Positions 36,474 through 47,353 are shown, numbered from the stretch's first letter. The stretch: 64,000 nucleotides of DNA from Vibrio cortegadensis (GCF_024347395.1 NZ_AP025473.1:992001-1056000), one strand, 5' to 3'. Program-made: numbers and translations. The notes: generated by a model not told the origin, from the letters alone.

Positions 36474-38183
36474 TTGCTGAACAAACCAGTTCAATCTGTA
36501 ACCAATACGATAGCTAAAGCTTTAGTACTAATTTTGCTACTTTCTGTCGCAACTACAGGGTTTGCAATCATCACTTTGGCATCTAGTCTGAATGATGCAG
36601 AAGCCGTGAATGTAGCTGGTTCCATGAGGATGCAAAGTTATCGTTTGTCCCATGATATTCAAACTAAATCGGTCGATTACGGTGCCCATATTGCCGAGTT
36701 TGAAAACTCACTATATTCACCATCAATGAAAGCATTACAGGGTTGGACCGTTCCAAAAGATATCACCATGGACTACTACCGAGTGATAGTTCGTTGGCAT
36801 GAATTGAAAGACGTGTTACGCAGCAAAGATAAGAGTCAGTATTTAGTATTAGTCGCCAATTTTGTGACTGAAATTGATGGCTTCGTATTCAAATTACAAC
36901 AGTTTTCTGAACTGAAATTAATCAAACTCGCTTGGGCTGGAGGGTTCGGGTTAGGTGGCATTCTGATTGTTTCATTTTTCGTTGTTCATTTTGTTCGTAA
37001 AGAAGTCGTCAAACCACTGAATGCATTAGTTATAGCGAGTGAACAAATTAAAAATCGCAGCTTTGATGTCAAATTGAATGTGACCAGTAATAATGAGTTA
37101 GGGATTTTGACTCGAACGTTCAATACAATGGCTGATGATTTGGGGAAAATGTACCTAGGTTTAGAACTTGCGGTAAATGAAAAAACCCATAAATTGCAGC
37201 ACGCAAATCAATCATTAGAAGTTTTATATAACTCTTCACAAGAGCTAACAGGTGCCCGGATCAGCCAAGATAATTTTCACGCTATACTGCAGCATATTGT
37301 GAGTTTAGAAGGTATTCGGGCGGCTAAATTAGAGATCACGGATGTCGGTGGCAGAGCTCTTTTTATCGAAGAGGGTGTCGTGAGTTCAAGTACGGGTCAT
37401 AAATCTGAGTTGCAAGTGGATGGTAATCATCTCGGGTTCTTATACTGCGAGTATGGCCTGCCTTGCCCGGATCAAACTTTGATAGACAATTTTGTCCAGA
37501 TCTTGTCGCGTGCAGTTTATTACAACCAAGCACAGAAACAGGCAGAGCAACTCATTTTGATGGAAGAAAGGGCAACTATCGCTCGAGAGCTTCATGATTC
37601 CTTGGCTCAGTCACTGTCTTATTTAAAGATCCAAGTTACATTACTCAAAAGAGTTATTGGTAAATGCCCTGTGCACTCAAATAGTGAGCGAACCGCTCTT
37701 ATACTAGAAGATCTTGGAGAGGGCCTTTCAGGGGCATATACCCAATTAAGGGAGTTGTTAACGACCTTTAGATTAACAATAAAAGAGGGCAGTTTTGGTG
37801 AAGCATTAGTTGAGATGACGCGACAGTTAGCGGAACAAACGGATGCAAAAATTACATTGGCGAACCATTTGTCATCAGTAGAACTTGATGCTCATGAACA
37901 AGTTCACCTACTCCAGTTGATCCGCGAAGCGACAATTAACGGGATAAAACACGCCAAAGCCCAAAACATAGAGATTTTGTGCGAACTTTCAAGTGATGAG
38001 GTCATGATTAAAATAAGTGATGATGGTGTCGGTTTTGATCTCCAAGATCCGCAATTAAATCACTATGGCATGAGTATCATGCAGGAACGCTCCTCTCGTT
38101 TGAATGGTAAATTAGAAGTTAACAGCTCTAAAGGCAACGGGTGTGAAATCATTTTAAAATACAGAAGTACTAAGGAATTATAA
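36474..38183 (+). CDS. narQ: NarQ nitrate/nitrite sensor kinase
   Basis: This 569-residue membrane histidine kinase has TM1 at about 15-38 and a periplasmic sensor with the nitrate-binding P-box AVNVAGSMRMQSYRLS. TM2 is near 150-172 and is followed by HAMP, a central Cys-containing linker (LYCEYGLPCPD), the HisKA_3 domain with H374 in ARELHDSLAQS, and a HATPase domain. Its partner NarP follows one base after its stop. The start is TTG, with GGAG seven bases upstream and no in-frame ATG nearby. NarQ rather than NarX is chosen because of the narP partner and the adjacent nap genes. Confidence 0.92.
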   Translation: MLNKPVQSVTNTIAKALVLILLLSVATTGFAIITLASSLNDAEAVNVAGSMRMQSYRLSHDIQTKSVDYGAHIAEFENSLYSPSMKALQGWTVPKDITMDYYRVIVRWHELKDVLRSKDKSQYLVLVANFVTEIDGFVFKLQQFSELKLIKLAWAGGFGLGGILIVSFFVVHFVRKEVVKPLNALVIASEQIKNRSFDVKLNVTSNNELGILTRTFNTMADDLGKMYLGLELAVNEKTHKLQHANQSLEVLYNSSQELTGARISQDNFHAILQHIVSLEGIRAAKLEITDVGGRALFIEEGVVSSSTGHKSELQVDGNHLGFLYCEYGLPCPDQTLIDNFVQILSRAVYYNQAQKQAEQLILMEERATIARELHDSLAQSLSYLKIQVTLLKRVIGKCPVHSNSERTALILEDLGEGLSGAYTQLRELLTTFRLTIKEGSFGEALVEMTRQLAEQTDAKITLANHLSSVELDAHEQVHLLQLIREATINGIKHAKAQNIEILCELSSDEVMIKISDDGVGFDLQDPQLNHYGMSIMQERSSRLNGKLEVNSSKGNGCEIILKYRSTKEL

Positions 38184-38184
38184 T

Positions 38185-38817
38185 TTGACCACGTGTAAAG
38201 TGATGCTAGTGGACGATCATCCTCTGATGAGAAGAGGGATAAGCCAACTACTTGGTTTTGAAGATGAATTTGAAGTCGTTGCAGAAGTTAGCAACGGTGC
38301 AGATGCTGTGGCAAAAGCTCATGAGATGGACCTCGATTTAATCCTGCTGGATCTCAATATGAAAGGGATGTCGGGTTTAGATACATTAAAAGCGCTGAGA
38401 ACCGACGGTTCAGAGGCTCAAATTGTTATCTTGACTGTATCTGATAGCCCTGCCGATATCGAAGCGATTGTTAAGGCCGGTGCTGATGGCTATTTATTGA
38501 AAGATACAGAACCGGACGAATTAATAGAATTACTTAAAAAAGCGCATGATGGCAGTAAAGCTTACAGTGATGTCGTTGCGCGTTACTTGGCAGACAGTGA
38601 GTCAAGAGATGATGTATTTACTCAACTCACAGAGCGTGAAACTCAAATATTGCAAGAAGTTGCAAAAGGCTTTCGAAATAAGCAGATTGCAGAGCGCTTA
38701 TTTATCTCAGAGTCAACGGTAAAAGTACACATGAAGAGCTTACTTAAAAAGCTTCAAGTTCCCTCACGTACAGCGGCAACAGTTCTCTACCTTGAGCGTT
38801 TCGGTGAGATGAAGTAA
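38185..38817 (+). CDS. narP: NarP response regulator
   Basis: This 210-residue regulator has a receiver domain with phospho-acceptor D56 (LILLDLNMKG), acidic pair D10-D11 and Lys in LLKDTEP, then a LuxR/NarL helix-turn-helix at about 145-205 (LTERETQILQEVAKGF). It starts with TTG behind AAGGA, as does narQ. Phosphorylated NarP would act at the 7-2-7 site upstream of napF. Confidence 0.92.
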   Translation: MTTCKVMLVDDHPLMRRGISQLLGFEDEFEVVAEVSNGADAVAKAHEMDLDLILLDLNMKGMSGLDTLKALRTDGSEAQIVILTVSDSPADIEAIVKAGADGYLLKDTEPDELIELLKKAHDGSKAYSDVVARYLADSESRDDVFTQLTERETQILQEVAKGFRNKQIAERLFISESTVKVHMKSLLKKLQVPSRTAATVLYLERFGEMK

Positions 38818-38975
38818 TTGAAATAACCACTCATAAGGTGCGATAGGCTAAAGGCACACTCGGTTGTATTTTGATTTTATGGATACAATTAGTGTTATTT
38901 ATAAATGTGTGCCATGCTTAGTCTCTTTTGCATGACTCAGTTCGAGTCAATGCTCTATTATGGGTTTTTGTTTCA

Positions 38976-39734
38976 ATGAGGTTGAACCGTTTTCATTACT
39001 GCATATTCTTGATTGCGCTGGTTCCAATGAGCTCAATTGCAGTAACGTCTAAAACATCAAATCATAACACTGTCCGGTTTGCCATCGGAGAGTGGGTTCC
39101 TTATACACATAATACTCCCCAATCAGGGCTACTTGAAAAAGTGGTATCGAGCGCCTTTAAATTGCGTGGTTATGATGTCACTTTCGATTACCTTCCTTGG
39201 TTACGAAGTGCAAAATTAGTTCAGCATTCTAAATATGATGCCACTTTCCCTTGGTACTCAACTGACGATCGTCGTGAAAACTATCTATTTTCACAGCAAT
39301 CCATTCTTGATGTAAAAACACTTCTTTTTTATCACATAGATGCCAAGTTTGATTGGCAGTCTTTGCAAGATTTAAAACAATATAATATCGGAGCGGTTGA
39401 AGGGTATTCATCGACTAAATTTATTCAGAAAGGCGGAGTTGAAACCATAGATGCTGCGTCATTGGAAGAAAATGCCTACAAACTCTATCGACACCGTATT
39501 GACGCTTTCGCAGTAGAAAAAAGAGTTGGAATGCGCTTGATTCATCAAATCTCAGATGATGCTTCAAATACGATCAAAATACACGATAAGCCATTAATGA
39601 ATGAGCCAATGTACGTGCTTTTTCCTAAAACGGAGAAAGGAGAGTCGCTTCGTAAAGTATTTGATAGTGCGCTTGGTGAATTGAAAAGCAGTGGTTGCTA
39701 TTCAAAGATTTTAGCCGGTGAAGATTGTGTGTAG
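38976..39734 (+). CDS. Periplasmic solute-binding-like protein (SBP family 3)
   Basis: This 252-residue protein has a Sec signal (residues 4-22, FHYCIFLIALVPMSSIA) and the amino-acid-type binding-protein fold. FAIGEWVPYT is the first strand region, GLLEKVVSSAFKLRGYDVTF follows, and DATFPWYSTDDRRENY stands where ligand contacts occur. No ABC permease or ATPase is adjacent, so it may be an orphan sensor-type binding protein. A TTG 16 codons upstream is open in frame, but the ATG at 38976 gives the signal peptide. Confidence 0.75.
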   Translation: MRLNRFHYCIFLIALVPMSSIAVTSKTSNHNTVRFAIGEWVPYTHNTPQSGLLEKVVSSAFKLRGYDVTFDYLPWLRSAKLVQHSKYDATFPWYSTDDRRENYLFSQQSILDVKTLLFYHIDAKFDWQSLQDLKQYNIGAVEGYSSTKFIQKGGVETIDAASLEENAYKLYRHRIDAFAVEKRVGMRLIHQISDDASNTIKIHDKPLMNEPMYVLFPKTEKGESLRKVFDSALGELKSSGCYSKILAGEDCV

Positions 39735-39804
39735 AGCCTGAATGTTGAGGGCTAGTGTGGTCGGTATGTCACTGCTATATCTTAATATTTTTACTGTATG
39801 CTAA

Positions 39805-39836
39805 AAATACCGCTCATTCTGAAATGAGCGGTATTT
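39805..39836. terminator. Bidirectional terminator
   Basis: AAATACCGCTCATT (39805-39818) and AATGAGCGGTATTT (39823-39836) form a perfect 14-bp stem with a CTGA loop between two convergent genes. Confidence 0.92.
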
Positions 39837-39897
39837 ATTAGGCTTAATACTTTTTAGATCGATAACGACTTGTTAAAACTCAGCATTAAACTGTTGG

Positions 39898-42800
39898 TTA
39901 GTTAGAGTGGTCATCGTGTCCATAGTCCACGTTATTTTCTAACTCAGCCAGAGTCCTACTACTTGGCGTTATACGTCTTTCCATCATACGCATTATGCTC
40001 AGCGTTTCCGGTTGGAAGCTCCATACATTGCCTTGTATTTCGCTACCGTCATTAAGTAATGTATCGACTCTCCAGTAGTAACTGTCGCTGTACGTTAATG
40101 GCGTGATTGCTAAACTGGTTTCGTTGTGTGATTCCGCAATCAGTGTCGAATGATCCCCATTTTCAACTAACTGGCTGTCATCACTTAGATATACTCGGTA
40201 TCCGACAGTTTGGCTTTGCAGTGAAGAGTGTGTCGCCCAACGCAAAGTAGTTAGATTGTTGATATCCGTAGGTAAGCCATTTGAAGGGCTAGGGGATACC
40301 GCAGGTAATCTATTTTGATAAATTTGAGCAATTTGCTCTGCGCTAAATGCTTCATGAGCGACAACAATTTCATCAATCCCATTATTACTGGTTGTGGTAT
40401 AAATTGAATCCGTTTGACCCGCTTTAGCATAAGCTCCACGACCATATGTTTGACCGGTACCAGAGGTACTGACGTAGCTAAACTCATCAGGAATAGCGAT
40501 TGAACCTGCTGGTTCACCATTAATAAATCCATTCAGAGTTCGAGCGTCCCAATCCACTGTCATCGCGACATGATGCCACTCATCGCTGTTGGCCATTGAT
40601 GGCACATCAGTACTGACTTCAATGAAAGGTGAGCGAGTTTCAGCGTTTTTATCGTGTATAGCAAAGCGCACTTCGTAAACGCCCTCTTCTGGAACTACGT
40701 TCGTTGAGATAACCCAACCATCGCCCATCCAACCACCAGAGGAACGGCGTCCACGACTTGCCAGCTCTTTTAAGCCTGTCATCGTGTCGTCATTACGGAA
40801 CCAAATCGAGTAAGTAAAGTTCTTGTCATTTATCTCCCATACATGTGGGTGATGCTGGTGAGAGCTTGTCTGATTGATGAAGTCCTTCTGGTAAAAAGGG
40901 GCTTGGCTAAGTTGATAGCGGAAAGCTTCTCCAGATGCGCCATCTTCTACTTTGTGACTATTACAATCGAGAGGATTTTCAGCGTTGATTTCAGAATCGC
41001 CACCTTTGTAGCCCCAGTTTCGCACCTCCAATAACGGTGTAATTACGTTTGAGTAGTCAGTCTCACCCGGTTGAAGGCTGTCAGACATACTATTTGCGAA
41101 TGCACCAGCGTAGGCATTTTGACACGTTTCAGCGTTTAGACTGTAGTAATCGCTAATGCCAGGCGCTTCGACATTAAGGTGTAAAATACCTCGAGTACTT
41201 TGCCCACTTTCATCTTCTAAGACGTAATACCCATCGATTAAGCCAATCCAGCCTTTTGGCGGTGTAAACGTTATCGTATTGTCGCTGTTTATCATAAACT
41301 CAGAAGCATTTGCCCCTTTTGTTGATGACTCCATTACTTCTACTTTGGTTACACGTAGTGGTGTGTTATTTGGGTCCCAGTCATTATTTAATACATTTAT
41401 TGTTCTGCTCTCATCACGTAATGTTGTATAGTGATCTGGTTGAGCTACAGGGTGAACTGGCCATGTTGGGTAAGGGATGCGTTTGTGATCAAGCAGGCGG
41501 AAGCCGTTTACCCAACGATGCTCATTTTTAGCAGCGGAACTACGTTGAACGGTAATTGGAGCACTAGTCGGAACGGCGACACCACGCATTGGGTTGTTAC
41601 CAAAAATACGTTCTGGATAACATTCATGCTTACAGCCCTGAATGTGTCCCATTTCATGTTGCATAGTATTTTGGTTTGCCCAGCCTGGCGTTGCTTGCCA
41701 GAACCAACCATTCGTTACACCGTGTGAGCTAGAAGGCGATACCCACCAACCCATTTCATACCAATTACTCCCTTCTTCTTCGCGTTTATCCCAGAAGTAA
41801 GTATTACTGTTGCCCCAGTTGTCACGGAACCTTGCGCGGTCAGTATTATTACCGCCCACTTCAACCATCATGTCAGAAAAAATGATTCGGTGATGATATT
41901 GACGCATAGCGGCATAATCACCATTCAAGTTATGGAACTCGGCAAACGCCATTGCTCGACCCATATCATTTTTACCGAACTCAGGATGACTGAATACTTG
42001 ATAAGAGATTTGCATACCCTCATCACGGCGGAACATATGGTAATCATCGCCATTTTTAGGGATATACCACTCTTTTTCTGTCGGTTGACCACCCACGTCA
42101 TTCCAGTTTGTTGTTGGAGGTGTGAGGGCTTGCTGATATTGTGCAAGACTTGGGTTGTTTGGACGACAAACAGACTTATCTTCTAGAGGTTGTTGGTAAC
42201 GATTAAGAATGCTTCCATCCGCACTAAGTTCAAAGAATGGCGCGGCGTTATACCCTAGGAAAACAGAGTAACTAATACTACATTCAGGTAAAATGGCAGC
42301 GTTGATATTACTATCAGGTTCGCCAATAATTTGCCCGCGGTATGTTCTAACTTCAGGAATGCTCGCTAATCGGCTTACCCCTCCATTAGCTTCAATCTCC
42401 GGGTTAATATTGCCCAGTTGGAAGGTATTGGAGCGTAGTGAGTAACGCTGTAGAAGAACATCAACAGGTTCATCGGCATCATTGATGACTTGGTCACCAT
42501 TGGTGTCTAGTGCGATCAACTTAACAACCAAGGTATCAGGAAGTTGAAGCATATGATCGTTAGGGTTTAAACCTGCATTTATCTCATCGCCATTATTGAT
42601 ACCGTCGCCATCGGTATCTGAATCAGCACCGTCACTTGGATCGTTTGGATTGAGGTTGTTCGCAAGTTCATCGCTGTTGCTGATGCCATCATTATCGAGA
42701 TCGTCATGTAGGTCTGAGCCGTCAAATGGGTTCATTCCGTAATTGAGTTCATCTCTGTTATTAATACCATCGTTATCGCTATCATGAAGGTCTAAATCGT

Positions 42801-45800
42801 TTGGCATTAAAGGATCAAAACCATATTCGATTTCGAGCATGTTGTTGACACCATCACCGTCACTGTCGACTAAACTTCCGTCGCTAGGATCAAGAGGGTT
42901 TAGGCCATGATTCACTTCATCACTGTCATTAATACCATCTTTGTCAGTATCGGTATCTGTGATACTCGTATTGAAATGTTTCTCCACTGAGTCAGGAAGG
43001 CCATCCAAATCAGTATCAAATGCCATGCAAGATTCTTCAATATTCAAGCCAAACAGCATAGCTCGATCACCGTGAATCTTAATCTGTGAAACATTGCCAA
43101 TTTCTGACTCCAGCTCGACAGAGAAAGGCGCTATTCCAGGTTGACTTAAATCCCAGACTGGAGATAGTTCACTATCATCACTGCGTTTTAATATTTGAGC
43201 GTAACGATTACCACTACTGCTTGAACGGCTTAAATTGGCCGTAAGCGTATAGGTAGGGCATAAGGTTTCAATTTGATATTCTAGGTTAAGATTGTTCCAA
43301 ACAGAGCCTCCGTTGGAAAGTGTAATTTGCTCCCCTCCACCGTAGCCTGTCATTAATAAACTCGTACTCATGTGACGTTTTGTCGATAATTTGGACAACA
43401 TATCATCGTTAAAATGAGAGTAATCTATTTCGTTACTGAGTTCATGGAAATCTTCTGTAGTAGAGGATTGGTAAGGGCTTAAATTGCTCTTATATGGGTC
43501 GGTTCCTTGTAGGCGTTCTAGCTGATCAATAACACCGTCACTATCACTGTCAGCAGGTCGTTCGTTAGGGTCGATTGGGGAGTAATTGAAACGAATTTCG
43601 TTACGGTTGTTTACACCATCACCATCATAATCTTCGATGGCATCGGAACTATCGTTAGGGTTAAGACCGAAGTGTAATTCATCACGGTTGCTGATACCGT
43701 CATTGTCTGTGTCTATCGTTGCTCCGTCAGATGGGTCAAGAGGGTCTAAGCCATAGCGAACTTCGTCTCCATCACGGATCCCATCATTGTCGGTATCGGA
43801 ATTGTTTGGGTCGAGTCCTAGAACGATCTCATTATGATCCGCTAATCCATCACTATCACTGTCACTGACTGCACAATCAGCGGAGACTTGAATATCTTTG
43901 ATTTGGCTATTGGATCCAGTAAATCTTAGCGTTTCAATCCCACCATTCGTAAGCGCGTCAACGTCAGCGGTTAAGGTATGACGGATGCCTTCGGCTATGC
44001 TCGTAGTTGGTACTAATTCTTGAAGGTCATTTTGACGAACAAGAGAGACAGTGCGAGTCACATTGGAACTGGTCATTCGTAGCGCATTGAAAGTTACTTG
44101 ATAACTAGAGCATTGAATACCAGCTATTTGGAAATCAAGCGATTGGGTTCGACCGTAAATACCGACACTATTATGGATATCTACTTTATTTTCTCCCGCT
44201 TGTGCAATTAACTGTAAGCTTGCCGTGTCATCGGTTTTGATGGAGAGCTTCCGAAGCACTTCTTCGGTGAAGTAGCTATTGTCAGGCACACCCGCTAGTT
44301 CAGAGAAGTCCTCGTAAAGACTTACGGAATAGTCAACGACTGGAGTATTGCTTTCATCGGAATTATCACCAATACCATCATTATCGCTATCGAGTGATTC
44401 AGAGCTATCCAGCGGGAATGCGTCATCTACATCGGCTGCACCATCATTGTCGTCATCCAAGTCTTTATTATTACCGATGCCATCGCCATCAGTATCTAAC
44501 CATTCAGTTGGATCGGTAGGGAAGGCATCATTTGCATCGTTGATCCCATCATTGTCACTGTCTAAGTCGGCATTGTCACCAATTCCGTCATTATCAGTAT
44601 CGGTCGACTCGTTACCGTCCAATGGGAATCGATCATTACTGTCATCAACGCCATCATTGTCGTCATCAGAGTCTTCATTGTTACCGAGACCATCTTTATC
44701 AGTATCTAGACTTTCATTAGGGTCAAATGGTAGATCATCGAACTGGTCCTTAATACCATCGTTATCATCATCTAGATCTTGGTTATCACCAATACCGTCA
44801 TTATCGCTATCTAGAGCTTCAGATGGATCGCGAATGAATGCATCAAAACGGTTTGGAACACCATCACCATCAGCATCTTCAACACCATCGGTAATGTCAT
44901 TCGGGTTTAAACCATTGTTAATCTCTTTACGGTTACTAATACCGTCACTATCCATATCAAGTTCGGCATCAGTGGCATCACTCATATCGAGACCATACCG
45001 ATATTCATCATAATTGCTGATGCCATCGTTATCTAGGTCAAGTCGCCCATCTTCAAAGTAGTGGGGGTTTAAACCTGCGTTGATTTCTATATTATTTGGG
45101 ATGCCGTCTCCATCAGCATCTGTAACACCATCGTTAGGATCTAAAGGGTTAAAATTGTGGCTAAACTCATCTTGGTTGTTGATGCCGTCACCATCGGTAT
45201 CGGCTTGAGCACCATCGGTATTGTCTGTTGGATTCAACCCTAACTGATACTCAACATTATCTGCAAGACCATCATCATCGGTATCTGTTTTTTTAGGGTC
45301 GGTACCAAGTGAGGCTTCAAGAGTATCGGGTAGAGTGTCTAAGTCCCAGTCTGTTAGATTACACTGTGCGGAGATACCGATGTCACTCAACCACATTCGA
45401 ACGCCGCTTACCGAAATTGTGTCGAGATGATCAGTGGCATTAATTGGGTATTCGTACCATTGGGTAGGTAAACCTGAGAGAACTTTAGTTGGTTGTATGA
45501 CCTGGCCATCTTCAAAGCGTGAAATGGTGATAGAGCCACCTCTACCGCTCGAAGTATTAAAACGAGTTTTGAGTGTGTAACTTTCACAAAGTACATTTTT
45601 AATATCGAAGTTAGCGTTTAGATCATCAAATATAGCGAAACCACTATCACGATCGTATCGACCACCTACGTAGCTTGACCAAGCAAGGCTTGTTTGGTTT
45701 TGTTCTTTTGGTGTGACTCGGGCAAAACCTTCATCAGTAATGAAATCACTATCATTTAGACCGATTTCAGAAAAGTTTTCATTGAGGTCAATCGAGTAAT

Positions 45801-47064
45801 CTATTAGGTTCGATCGAGTAGGGTCGGTCCCTTGAAGACGTTCTTTTTCATCACTCCAACCATCACCGTCAGAATCAATACCATTATCAGGGTTAGTAGG
45901 AAGCGTATCGTCTACATCAGGCAATCCATCGTTGTCATCGTCTAAATCAGCGTTGTTGCCAATGCCGTCATTATCTGTATCAATTGACTCAGAAGGGTCA
46001 TTGATAAAGGCATCTCTACCGTTATTGACACCATCACCGTCGCTATCCACATCTGCGCCATCGCTACTATCACGAGGATTTAGACCGTTAGTTACTTCAA
46101 TTAAGTTTGTTAAACCATCGCTGTCAGCATCTTCATTAGCATCTTGCGCATTTGTTAAATCAAAGCGATGTTGGTATTCAGCAAGGTTGCTCATACCATC
46201 TTGATCAATATCTAAATTCGCATCGTCACTATTGTTAGGATTCAGACCAACAGCGATTTCAAAACCATCAGGAATCTCATCGCCATCACTATCAATGATG
46301 AAATTAGGATCAGTGCCACTTTGGTATTCTAGATTATCATTAATACCATCACCGTCAGAGTCGACTCTTAGAGGATCGGTTCCAATTTGTTTTTCCAGTT
46401 GATCTGGCAAAGTATCGAGGTCGGAATCGAGTAAATCGCATTGCGCATCTACATTGACTCGCCCAAGCCACAAACGTTTACCATCAACTTTTATATTTTC
46501 TATTGTATCAGAGCCTGTGAGGGTAAAGGTTTCATCTAATGGTTGTTTTATGCCTGAAATATCGGTTAATGGCTTAATTTCATGACCATCGTTTAGGCGG
46601 TTAATCGTGATGGTACGCTCTTTATTTCTGCTCGAACGGAAATATTGAGTCGTTAGGTCATACTTGTCACACAGGATATTATCCAGTTTGATGTTGATAG
46701 AGAAGTCATGGAAAATTGCAAAACCCTCGTGGCGGTCATAACGAATGGGACCAACAGGGTTTGTGAAGTGTAATGAGGTGAATTGGTTTTTTTTTGTTGA
46801 TAACTTGCTGATGTGATGAGCTTTGACGCGATTGCTATCGGGGATATCAATTTCACTGAAATCTTCTTCAATGGCAACTTGGTAGTTTAAAAGATTTGAA
46901 ATGGTTGGATTACTACCTAGCCGTTTTTCTTCGGAATCTGTGATGCCATCACTGTCACTATCTAGATTGGGAGGGGCGGATCCAGCGTGGGCGCTAGTTT
47001 GTCCCCATGCTAACATGAGTGCCAGAGTTAAGACTGACGGCTTAAAGAAGGTTGAACTCTTCAT
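39898..47064 (-). CDS. Giant secreted metzincin with thrombospondin type 3 repeats and LamG domain
   Basis: This protein has 2388 residues from the ATG at 47064, which has a GAGGA site and begins a signal peptide ending in SAHAG. The frame is open further upstream, but that part is not signal-like. Long tracts of DxDxDG calcium-binding thrombospondin type 3 repeats alternate with four copies of an undescribed module of about 140 residues. Copies begin near EEDFSEI, NENFSEIG, YEDFSELAG and TEDFHELS. Near residue 1800 a metzincin zinc site HEMGHIQGCKH (HExxHxxGxxH) is complete. It is followed by a cadherin-like domain (NVLNNDWDPNNTPLRVT), a LamG/concanavalin-like domain (DEWHHVAMTVDWD) and a fibronectin-like end. 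A calcium-dependent extracellular protease acting on host or matrix polymers is likely. No sorting signal was seen. Confidence 0.85.
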   Translation of the reverse strand: MKSSTFFKPSVLTLALMLAWGQTSAHAGSAPPNLDSDSDGITDSEEKRLGSNPTISNLLNYQVAIEEDFSEIDIPDSNRVKAHHISKLSTKKNQFTSLHFTNPVGPIRYDRHEGFAIFHDFSINIKLDNILCDKYDLTTQYFRSSRNKERTITINRLNDGHEIKPLTDISGIKQPLDETFTLTGSDTIENIKVDGKRLWLGRVNVDAQCDLLDSDLDTLPDQLEKQIGTDPLRVDSDGDGINDNLEYQSGTDPNFIIDSDGDEIPDGFEIAVGLNPNNSDDANLDIDQDGMSNLAEYQHRFDLTNAQDANEDADSDGLTNLIEVTNGLNPRDSSDGADVDSDGDGVNNGRDAFINDPSESIDTDNDGIGNNADLDDDNDGLPDVDDTLPTNPDNGIDSDGDGWSDEKERLQGTDPTRSNLIDYSIDLNENFSEIGLNDSDFITDEGFARVTPKEQNQTSLAWSSYVGGRYDRDSGFAIFDDLNANFDIKNVLCESYTLKTRFNTSSGRGGSITISRFEDGQVIQPTKVLSGLPTQWYEYPINATDHLDTISVSGVRMWLSDIGISAQCNLTDWDLDTLPDTLEASLGTDPKKTDTDDDGLADNVEYQLGLNPTDNTDGAQADTDGDGINNQDEFSHNFNPLDPNDGVTDADGDGIPNNIEINAGLNPHYFEDGRLDLDNDGISNYDEYRYGLDMSDATDAELDMDSDGISNRKEINNGLNPNDITDGVEDADGDGVPNRFDAFIRDPSEALDSDNDGIGDNQDLDDDNDGIKDQFDDLPFDPNESLDTDKDGLGNNEDSDDDNDGVDDSNDRFPLDGNESTDTDNDGIGDNADLDSDNDGINDANDAFPTDPTEWLDTDGDGIGNNKDLDDDNDGAADVDDAFPLDSSESLDSDNDGIGDNSDESNTPVVDYSVSLYEDFSELAGVPDNSYFTEEVLRKLSIKTDDTASLQLIAQAGENKVDIHNSVGIYGRTQSLDFQIAGIQCSSYQVTFNALRMTSSNVTRTVSLVRQNDLQELVPTTSIAEGIRHTLTADVDALTNGGIETLRFTGSNSQIKDIQVSADCAVSDSDSDGLADHNEIVLGLDPNNSDTDNDGIRDGDEVRYGLDPLDPSDGATIDTDNDGISNRDELHFGLNPNDSSDAIEDYDGDGVNNRNEIRFNYSPIDPNERPADSDSDGVIDQLERLQGTDPYKSNLSPYQSSTTEDFHELSNEIDYSHFNDDMLSKLSTKRHMSTSLLMTGYGGGEQITLSNGGSVWNNLNLEYQIETLCPTYTLTANLSRSSSSGNRYAQILKRSDDSELSPVWDLSQPGIAPFSVELESEIGNVSQIKIHGDRAMLFGLNIEESCMAFDTDLDGLPDSVEKHFNTSITDTDTDKDGINDSDEVNHGLNPLDPSDGSLVDSDGDGVNNMLEIEYGFDPLMPNDLDLHDSDNDGINNRDELNYGMNPFDGSDLHDDLDNDGISNSDELANNLNPNDPSDGADSDTDGDGINNGDEINAGLNPNDHMLQLPDTLVVKLIALDTNGDQVINDADEPVDVLLQRYSLRSNTFQLGNINPEIEANGGVSRLASIPEVRTYRGQIIGEPDSNINAAILPECSISYSVFLGYNAAPFFELSADGSILNRYQQPLEDKSVCRPNNPSLAQYQQALTPPTTNWNDVGGQPTEKEWYIPKNGDDYHMFRRDEGMQISYQVFSHPEFGKNDMGRAMAFAEFHNLNGDYAAMRQYHHRIIFSDMMVEVGGNNTDRARFRDNWGNSNTYFWDKREEEGSNWYEMGWWVSPSSSHGVTNGWFWQATPGWANQNTMQHEMGHIQGCKHECYPERIFGNNPMRGVAVPTSAPITVQRSSAAKNEHRWVNGFRLLDHKRIPYPTWPVHPVAQPDHYTTLRDESRTINVLNNDWDPNNTPLRVTKVEVMESSTKGANASEFMINSDNTITFTPPKGWIGLIDGYYVLEDESGQSTRGILHLNVEAPGISDYYSLNAETCQNAYAGAFANSMSDSLQPGETDYSNVITPLLEVRNWGYKGGDSEINAENPLDCNSHKVEDGASGEAFRYQLSQAPFYQKDFINQTSSHQHHPHVWEINDKNFTYSIWFRNDDTMTGLKELASRGRRSSGGWMGDGWVISTNVVPEEGVYEVRFAIHDKNAETRSPFIEVSTDVPSMANSDEWHHVAMTVDWDARTLNGFINGEPAGSIAIPDEFSYVSTSGTGQTYGRGAYAKAGQTDSIYTTTSNNGIDEIVVAHEAFSAEQIAQIYQNRLPAVSPSPSNGLPTDINNLTTLRWATHSSLQSQTVGYRVYLSDDSQLVENGDHSTLIAESHNETSLAITPLTYSDSYYWRVDTLLNDGSEIQGNVWSFQPETLSIMRMMERRITPSSRTLAELENNVDYGHDDHSN

Positions 47065-47353
47065 ATAGTCCTCAACTTGAATGTAAATTGCGAGATGTTT
47101 TATAGAATGCGCACGTTCCAAACTTAATGGAATCTTGTACTCTATGTAGGATTGCACAGGTTGTTTGAGCTATAGAGTACGGGATGCGTAATTTTTGATA
47201 TTCACCCCAGTTATGGATTTCATTTAGAACAAATATTGATCTTCATTACAAACAAGGTGATTTTTATTTCATGGAGGCAGTACGAGGTCTTACCAGTAAA
47301 ATCAATGAGATATATGAGGTAGCTAGCATAAGGATGAGTTATATATGATGAAT
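47065..47353. other. Intergenic region upstream of the giant metalloprotease
   Basis: About 290 bases without an ORF. It should carry the promoter of the leftward metalloprotease gene and is bounded on the right by the terminator hairpin at 47354. Confidence 0.45.

Noticed and set aside
44348..45013. 221-residue Ser/Leu-rich reading frame on the plus strand
   Set aside because: It lies opposite the repetitive thrombospondin type 3 region of the giant protease; its composition is the mirror of the Asp-rich repeats, so it is a shadow frame.
39898..47064. CRISPR or DNA-level tandem repeat array
   Set aside because: The repeated DNA pattern comes from protein-level Asp/Gly calcium repeats with variable codons and uneven spacing, not from direct repeats with spacers.
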